Source of the DNA: Candidatus Vogelbacteria bacterium
GTDB taxonomy: Bacteria; Patescibacteriota; Minisyncoccia; Phycocordibacterales; XYD1-FULL-46-19
DNA length: 7,895 nt
Direction: 5' to 3'
Assembly (NCBI GenBank): GCA_903825615.1
Contig: CAIKBK010000044.1
Span: 1-7,895 of the forward strand
Shown one piece after another: positions 4,602 to 7,895 of the stretch (within the stretch, counting starts at the first letter, position 1; every line of letters starts with the position of its first letter). The notes below the pieces were generated by a model. The model was not told where the DNA came from. It was given only the letters and a program-made list of their open reading frames with translations, and made no database searches. The position numbers and the translations under genes were made by a program.

Positions 4602-5675
4602 ATGAGTCAGAACCTTCTTCTCAAATTTTTTCCTGTGCCAAAGTTCTTGCTTCGGTTGGCAGTTGGTTTGGATATTTCAGATCAATCCATCAAATTTATG
4701 GAGTTGCTTAATCATGGCGGTAAGTTTAAGATTGGTCATTTAGGCGAAGTAAGTCTGCCAATTGGCATTATTGAGGGCGGGGAAATTAAAAAGCCTGAGG
4801 AGTTTCGCAAAATTTTGTTAGAGCTTAAGGCTAAATGGCATTTTACCAACGCTTTTATTTCTTTACCTGACGATCACTCTTATACCTTCTACCTCAATTT
4901 ACCACTTTTAAAGCCAGAAGAAATTTATGGCGCGATTGAGTTACAGATTGAGGAATATGTACCCCTGCCTGCCCCAGAAATTGTTTTTGACTACGAGGTA
5001 CTTAGTCAGAATAAACAAACCGACAGCTTATCTGTGGGGGTAGCCGCATTTCCTCGCAATCTGATTGTGGGTTACCAAGAAGTTTTTGCTCGAGCGGGGA
5101 TCAATTTGTTGGCCATTGAGACCGAAGGGGGGGCTCTCGCTCGGGCGCTATGTGACAAGGAGAAAAATTCTAACACGGTAATTGTTGATTTGGGTAAAAA
5201 TCATACGACTATTTTCTGGGTTAAGGCGGGAACCGTTATCCATGCAGCGACAGTGCCGATTGGCGGGGCCGCTATTACTCATAACCTAGAGAAAGCTTTA
5301 GATCTTGACTTTGCTGAAGCCGAGAAGCTTAAGCGGACTCAGGGCCTCTTGCGCTCTGAATCGAATCGAGCGGCTTTTGAAGCGATGATTCCAGTGGTGG
5401 CGGCTATTTGCGATGAGATCGAACGCCTTACTACTTTCTGGCTTAGGCAAGGAGAAAAAGAGGAAATTAAATTAGAACAAATTGTTTTAACTGGGGGCCA
5501 GTCTTCTTTGCCAGGTTTTGTCGAGTATCTAAGTAATAATATTGGTTGTCCCGTCGTGGTTGGTAATCCTTGGACCAAAGTTTTTCCGGCCGGGGCGGTT
5601 GTCAAAGAGTTGCCGTTTAACGAAGCCTTGCGTTATGGGATAGCAATTGGTCTGGCTCTACGTAATTTTAAATAA
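4602..5675 (+). CDS. pilM: Type IV pilus assembly ATPase-like protein PilM
   Basis: The 357 residues match PilM, an actin-fold cytoplasmic protein that binds nucleotide and the N-terminal tail of PilN, linking the inner-membrane alignment complex to the pilus motor. The first phosphate-binding segment is VGLDISDQSIKFMEL (21-35). The second is VIVDLGKNHTTIFWV (193-207), and the adenosine segment is IVLTGGQSSLPGF (294-306). PilM-typical pieces are LPDDHSY (88-94), AIELQIEEYVPLP (111-123) and the end RYGIAIGLALR (344-354). A short hydrophobic, basic lead (1-20) precedes the first motif. The next in-frame Met lies inside the fold, so the ATG at 4602 is the right start. It leads the pilM-N-O operon; pilB, pilC, pilT and pilin genes are not in the window. 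Confidence 0.93.
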   Translation: MSQNLLLKFFPVPKFLLRLAVGLDISDQSIKFMELLNHGGKFKIGHLGEVSLPIGIIEGGEIKKPEEFRKILLELKAKWHFTNAFISLPDDHSYTFYLNLPLLKPEEIYGAIELQIEEYVPLPAPEIVFDYEVLSQNKQTDSLSVGVAAFPRNLIVGYQEVFARAGINLLAIETEGGALARALCDKEKNSNTVIVDLGKNHTTIFWVKAGTVIHAATVPIGGAAITHNLEKALDLDFAEAEKLKRTQGLLRSESNRAAFEAMIPVVAAICDEIERLTTFWLRQGEKEEIKLEQIVLTGGQSSLPGFVEYLSNNIGCPVVVGNPWTKVFPAGAVVKELPFNEALRYGIAIGLALRNFK

Positions 5676-5681
5676 TTGACG

Positions 5682-6215
5682 ATGATTAATCTTCTAACAA
5701 TTGAAGCAAAGGAAAAATTGGTTCGCGATTGGCACTTGCGCCAATTGGTGGTTAGCCTGGGATTGGTGGTTATTCTATTTCTCGTTGCTGCAACTTTTAA
5801 TGTTGCTTTGTGGCTTAACTTTAATATTCAGAAACAGCCACTGATTTCTCAATTATCTCTCGGCCAGGATTCTCCTTTTGTCAGCGGTCAAGAAGCCACT
5901 AAAGTCAAAGACCAAATTAGCCAGTTAATAAAATGGTGGTCAAATGAGAATTGGTCAGAACTCATTGTCAAAATTAAGAAAGTTCAGCCAACCACAACCA
6001 AAATTAATCAAATTGCCGGTACTTTGTCCGAAAAAGATGGCACCCTAAATATGGTTATCACTGGCCAAACAACTAATCGTCAGGATCTAGTAAAGTTTGT
6101 TGATGATTTAAGCCTCGATAATTCTTTTAGCAAGGTCGATTTGCCGATTGAGAGTTTGCTTATTGCAAGTAATGGCCAATTTACTATTAATTTGACGGTA
6201 AAAAATAATGATTAA
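5682..6215 (+). CDS. pilN: Type IV pilus assembly protein PilN
   Basis: The 177-residue protein begins MINLLTIEAKEKL, the conserved cytoplasmic tail (INLLP-type) that docks into PilM. A basic stretch and one transmembrane helix (about 22-46) follow, then an extracytoplasmic domain (about 50-177) that would dimerise with the PilO-like protein. The ATG at 5682 is preferred over a TTG two codons upstream because it places MINLL at the exact N-terminus, as in PilN. It starts 6 nt after the pilM stop without a Shine-Dalgarno site and overlaps the next gene by 8 nt. Identification rests on tail, topology and position, since the periplasmic part is poorly conserved in this family. Confidence 0.85.
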   Translation: MINLLTIEAKEKLVRDWHLRQLVVSLGLVVILFLVAATFNVALWLNFNIQKQPLISQLSLGQDSPFVSGQEATKVKDQISQLIKWWSNENWSELIVKIKKVQPTTTKINQIAGTLSEKDGTLNMVITGQTTNRQDLVKFVDDLSLDNSFSKVDLPIESLLIASNGQFTINLTVKNND

Positions 6216-6693
6216 GACCAGACTGGGACGCATAGCAATTATTTTAGGACTAATAAGTTTATTGGTTGTTGTTTTTTGGGTATCTCTCTTTTTCTTAATA
6301 AGACAGGATAAGCAAGCGGTTAGAGAAATTAGCCAGAGCAATCAACAGCTAATAGGTGGGCCCAATGAATCTTTTTCTCTCAGTAAAGAAAAAGTTGCTA
6401 AAATTAACAGCTATTTTCTCACCAGTCAGGCCACAGTTAAATTGCTTGAAGACTTGGAGCAAATTGGCCGGCAGAAAGTCGTTACTTTAGCGGTGAGTCA
6501 AGCCGATGATAAAGCCACTGAATTAAAATTGAACTTAACAACAACTGGCTCTTTCTCTCAAACTATGGAGTTCCTCCAAAGTTTGGAAAATTTGCCTTAT
6601 GCGGGGCGAATTGAACGTTTGGAGTTAAGAAAGGGGGAATCGCTCTGGCAGAGTGTCTTTATTTTGCGAATCTTAAAAAATAAAAATGTTTAA
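6208..6693 (+). CDS. pilO: PilO-like type IV pilus assembly protein
   Basis: The 161 residues comprise a short basic cytoplasmic start (MIKTRLGR), one transmembrane helix (about 9-31), a likely coiled segment (RQDKQAVREISQSNQQL) and an extracytoplasmic alpha/beta domain. The GSFSQTMEFLQSLENLPYAGRIERLEL stretch (about 115-141) is the ferredoxin-like region typical of PilO and other GspM/PilO-type proteins. PilO pairs with PilN to form the inner-membrane alignment complex. It overlaps pilN by 8 nt (ATGATTAA), has no Shine-Dalgarno site, and is probably translated by reinitiation. The sequence signal alone is weak; third place after pilM and pilN makes the call likely. Confidence 0.78.
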   Translation: MIKTRLGRIAIILGLISLLVVVFWVSLFFLIRQDKQAVREISQSNQQLIGGPNESFSLSKEKVAKINSYFLTSQATVKLLEDLEQIGRQKVVTLAVSQADDKATELKLNLTTTGSFSQTMEFLQSLENLPYAGRIERLELRKGESLWQSVFILRILKNKNV

Positions 6694-6976
6694 GTGTTTT
6701 AAAAAAAATAATCTATCTCAGCCGTCAATTTTTTGGCGTTACGTGGTAATTATTTTTGGTGTGGGCTTGCTTCTGGTTTTTGTTGGTCAAGCGCTTATTA
6801 TGTTTGTTGTTGGGGGGAGCGGGTTGGATCAACCCATTACTCCATCTAACAACGATTTGTCTGGTGGCTTTGAGTCACAAAAGGTTAATCAATTATTAAA
6901 AGAGCTTAATGATCGACCCATGAGGCTTAAGAATATTCTGGCCACCACCACCGTCTTCATTGACCCCAGCCTCTAA
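6686..6976 (+). CDS. Small single-pass membrane protein at the end of the pil operon
   Basis: These 96 residues include a lysine-rich start (MFKCFKKNN), one long hydrophobic helix (about 18-42) and a short extracytoplasmic tail rich in polar residues. The tail ends RLKNILATTTVFIDPSL. The gene overlaps pilO by 8 nt (ATGTTTAA), so it is almost certainly part of the pil operon. It sits where pilP stands in proteobacterial operons, but it has no lipobox and is much shorter than PilP, so homology is not claimed. From memory, small proteins ending in a DPSL-like motif recur at this place in CPR pil operons. The last codons contain the -35 box of the downstream tRNA-Arg promoter. Confidence 0.75.
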   Translation: MFKCFKKNNLSQPSIFWRYVVIIFGVGLLLVFVGQALIMFVVGGSGLDQPITPSNNDLSGGFESQKVNQLLKELNDRPMRLKNILATTTVFIDPSL

Positions 6977-6989
6977 TTATTGGTATATT
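6960..6989 (+). promoter_or_regulatory. Promoter of tRNA-Arg(TCT)
   Basis: TTGACC (6960-6965, 5 of 6), an 18-nt spacer and TATATT (6984-6989) with an extended TGG just before it. The -35 box lies within the last codons of the preceding pil gene. Start of transcription is expected about 14 nt before the tRNA. Confidence 0.65.
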
Positions 6990-7009
6990 TTAAAGATTCT
7001 AATCCTACC

Positions 7010-7084
7010 GCCCCTGTAGTTCAATGGATAGAACAGCGGACTTCTAAGCCGTTGATGTAGGTTCGATTCCTGCCAGGGGCACCA
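7010..7084 (+). tRNA. tRNA-Arg, anticodon TCT
   Basis: The acceptor stem GCCCCTG pairs with CAGGGGC; discriminator A and an encoded CCA (7082-7084) follow. The D-arm is GTTC-AATGGATA-GAAC. The anticodon loop CTTCTAA gives TCT, reading AGA (and AGG by wobble). The T-arm is GTAGG-TTCGATT-CCTGC. The anticodon stem GCGGA/GCCGT closes with an A-G mismatch at 31-39, next to the loop. Its own promoter is embedded in the end of the pil operon. Confidence 0.96.
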
Positions 7085-7102
7085 AAGAAAAGTTAATTTA
7101 AG

Positions 7103-7120
7103 GTGATATTGACTTATCAC
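7103..7120. promoter_or_regulatory. Inverted repeat enclosing the -35 box (possible operator)
   Basis: GTGATA (7103-7108) and TATCAC (7115-7120) are perfect inverted arms. The six bases between them are exactly the -35 box TTGACT. A dimeric repressor bound here would block the promoter. There is no T-run after it, so it is not a typical terminator for the tRNA. The role is inferred from symmetry only. Confidence 0.5.
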
Positions 7121-7137
7121 TCAGGTTATGCTCTACT
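7109..7137 (+). promoter_or_regulatory. Promoter of the 7212 gene
   Basis: TTGACT (7109-7114, 5 of 6), a 17-nt spacer and TCTACT (7132-7137, 4 of 6) with an extended TGC at 7129-7131. Transcription should begin near 7144, giving a leader of about 68 nt. That leader is unlike the near-zero leaders of other genes here. Confidence 0.68.
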
Positions 7138-7147
7138 CAACAGTAGA
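7132..7147. promoter_or_regulatory. Inverted repeat spanning the -10 box and start site
   Basis: TCTACT (7132-7137) and AGTAGA (7142-7147) are perfect inverted arms around CAAC. The left arm is the -10 box itself, and the right arm covers the expected start site. Its centre is 28 bp from that of the upstream inverted repeat, whose sequence differs. It may be a second operator, or may be chance. Confidence 0.4.
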
Positions 7148-7211
7148 ATGTTAATCGGGCTTTGTGGCTCGGTCAAAATATTTCTAGTAAAAACAGAAAG
7201 AAAGGATTGTT

Positions 7212-7643
7212 ATGGGTAAAATTGCGATTATTTCGCAACATCGTTTTGTGTACGATGATTGTAAGAATCTTTGGCGTGGTGACGGTGAAAATCGTGTCCT
7301 TCTGTCACAATGCGAAGAGCTTCCCGGTGGCGGGGATTATCGCGCTGTGGCTCTTGTTTTGTGGAGCCACATCGCTTCGGCGTTAGCGTCCCTTGATAAG
7401 GTGGTTATTTATTTGGGCCATGAGAGTGCGCGCATCTTCGTTCCGTTGGCAGCCGAGAATGATCTTGCTCCCGAGAAGCTTATCTTCGTTTACTGTGATT
7501 GTACCAAGGCTTATGTCGAGGAGGTTATCGATAGGGATGGCTACTCTTCGGCGCAGAAGATCTGTTGCCATTGCTCTGACCGGCTTGAGGTTATGAAAGG
7601 TATCTATCAGAACTTCCTTGCCGACGGTAGTTTGCCTAGTTAA
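7212..7643 (+). CDS. Unrecognised cysteine-containing cytoplasmic protein, 143 aa
   Basis: I do not recognise this protein. It starts MGKIAIISQHR and has alternating hydrophobic strands and helices: KIAIIS, an alanine-rich helix at about 44-61, KVVIYLG at 63-69 and KLIFVYCDC at 89-97. This suggests a small Rossmann-like alpha/beta fold without a clear nucleotide loop. Seven cysteines (17, 34, 95, 97, 118, 119, 121) and His120 form a CxC pair and a CCHC cluster that could bind a metal. No signal peptide or membrane helix is present. The gene is a stand-alone unit between tRNA-Arg and tRNA-Val. It has its own promoter, a Shine-Dalgarno site (AAAGGA, 5 nt before the ATG) and its own terminator. 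It looks richer in GC than the pil genes. An acquired accessory gene is possible; function is unknown. Confidence 0.8.
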   Translation: MGKIAIISQHRFVYDDCKNLWRGDGENRVLLSQCEELPGGGDYRAVALVLWSHIASALASLDKVVIYLGHESARIFVPLAAENDLAPEKLIFVYCDCTKAYVEEVIDRDGYSSAQKICCHCSDRLEVMKGIYQNFLADGSLPS

Positions 7644-7654
7644 TAGGCACCTAC

Positions 7655-7700
7655 AAAAAGTCCTCGTCCGAGCATGTTTCGGCCGAGGCTTTTGTTTTGT
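7655..7700 (+). terminator. Rho-independent terminator after the 7212 gene
   Basis: An imperfect hairpin has left pieces AAAAAG, CCTCG (7662-7666) and CCGA (7668-7671), loop GCATGTT, then TCGG (7679-7682), CGAGG (7684-7688) and CTTTT. It is followed by further T-rich sequence (TTTGTTTTGT). One mismatch and small bulges interrupt the stem. It begins 12 nt after the stop codon. Confidence 0.85.
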
Positions 7701-7726
7701 TTGAAGTGGTAATAATGGCCTAAATG

Positions 7727-7735
7727 TGTTATAAA
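7727..7735 (+). promoter_or_regulatory. Extended -10 promoter of tRNA-Val
   Basis: TGTTATAAA (TGn plus TATAAA at 7730-7735) ends 11 nt before the tRNA. A TTGAAG at 7701-7706 is too far upstream (23-nt spacer) to be a normal -35 box, so the extended -10 is the main signal. Confidence 0.5.
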
Positions 7736-7746
7736 AGAGGATGTTT

Positions 7747-7823
7747 GGGCGTTTAGCTCAGTTGGTTAGAGCGTCTCGTTTACACCGAGAAGGTCAGGGG
7801 TTCGAATCCCTTAACGCCCACCA
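7747..7823 (+). tRNA. tRNA-Val, anticodon TAC
   Basis: The acceptor stem GGGCGTT pairs with AACGCCC; discriminator A and an encoded CCA (7821-7823) follow. The D-arm is GCTC-AGTTGGTTA-GAGC. The anticodon stem TCTCG/CGAGA holds loop TTTACAC, so the anticodon is TAC (reads GUA and, by wobble, other GUN codons). The T-loop is TTCGAAT. It is a canonical tRNA with its own promoter; no clear terminator follows before the window ends. Confidence 0.97.
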
Positions 7824-7857
7824 GAATAGAACTAGACGGTTTTTTAGAAGCCAAAAT

Positions 7858-7892
7858 GCGGGACGCGCGAAGCGCGTCCCAAGGATTCCCGC
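7858..7892. repeat. GC-rich hairpin element downstream of tRNA-Val
   Basis: GGGACGCGC (7860-7868) and GCGCGTCCC (7872-7880) form a perfect 9-bp stem with loop GAA. A further GCGGGA (7858-7863) can pair with TCCCGC (7887-7892), enclosing 35 bp. No T-run follows on either strand, so it is not a standard terminator. Its tip, GCGAAGC, is a sequence known to form an unusually stable single-stranded DNA mini-hairpin. It is probably a REP-like or other intergenic palindrome, cut close to the window edge. Confidence 0.6.
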
Positions 7893-7895
7893 CGA

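Noticed and set aside
5339..5605. Open frame on the minus strand inside pilM
   Set aside because: It is a shadow of well-conserved pilM codons, with no start signal or recognisable motif.
5676..5681. TTG start for pilN two codons upstream of the ATG
   Set aside because: The ATG at 5682 puts MINLL at the N-terminus, as expected for the PilM-binding tail. The TTG has no ribosome-binding site.
7156..7171. CGGGC/GCTCG hairpin in the leader of the 7212 gene as a riboswitch
   Set aside because: It is a 5-bp stem with one wobble pair and has no recognisable riboswitch core or alternative fold near the ribosome-binding site.
7162..7386. Overlapping plus-strand frame across the leader and start of the 7212 gene
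   Set aside because: It lacks a ribosome-binding site, and the 7212 frame has a good one at correct spacing plus a terminator just after its stop.
7831..7850. Terminator for tRNA-Val at the TTTTTT run
   Set aside because: No stable hairpin precedes the T-run; only a 3-bp CTA/TAG pairing is possible.

Overview
The window looks like chromosomal DNA from a member of the Candidate Phyla Radiation (Patescibacteria), most likely in or near the Parcubacteria. This rests on recalled family resemblance, not a search. The signs are a moderately AT-rich sequence, compact core genes with very short gaps, a truncated MurE-like ligase, a compact pilM-pilN-pilO operon, a small two-helix membrane protein with a C-terminal soluble domain, and few Shine-Dalgarno sites. 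All genes read through intact with the standard code, so TGA is not used as a sense codon here.

Left part (1-2930): the 3' end of a SpoU/TrmH-family RNA methyltransferase gene (+) meets, with no intervening base, a minus-strand operon read ruvA - murE-like - mutM. This operon combines Holliday-junction processing, cell-wall precursor synthesis and oxidised-base repair. A 67-bp divergent promoter region separates ruvA (-) from rpsT (+, ribosomal protein S20). One palindromic TTGCAA appears to serve as the -35 box for both directions.

Middle (3262-4572): a strong bidirectional terminator, then tRNA-Arg(GCG) (-). Upstream of it is a broken second copy of that tRNA's 5' half, split by a 35-bp GC-rich palindrome. 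Next comes a small membrane protein gene (-). Divergently, tRNA-Ser(TGA) (+) is followed by ruvX, whose ATG is the very next base after the tRNA's CCA.

Right part (4602-6976): a type IV pilus assembly operon, pilM - pilN - pilO-like - small membrane protein. The last two gene junctions have identical 8-nt ATGNTTAA overlaps. tRNA-Arg(TCT) follows, with a promoter reaching back into the last pil gene. A solitary, unrecognised cysteine-containing protein gene (7212-7643) has its own promoter set in two inverted repeats, a real Shine-Dalgarno site and its own terminator. tRNA-Val(TAC) comes next, and the window ends in a perfect GC-rich hairpin.

The main theme is gene-start architecture. ruvA, rpsT, the 4005 membrane protein gene and pilM each have a -10 box only 6-8 nt before the ATG, and ruvX begins at a tRNA 3' end. 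Five mRNAs may therefore be translated without a leader. The second theme is small palindromic elements near tRNA genes. No CRISPR array, transposase or integrase gene is present.
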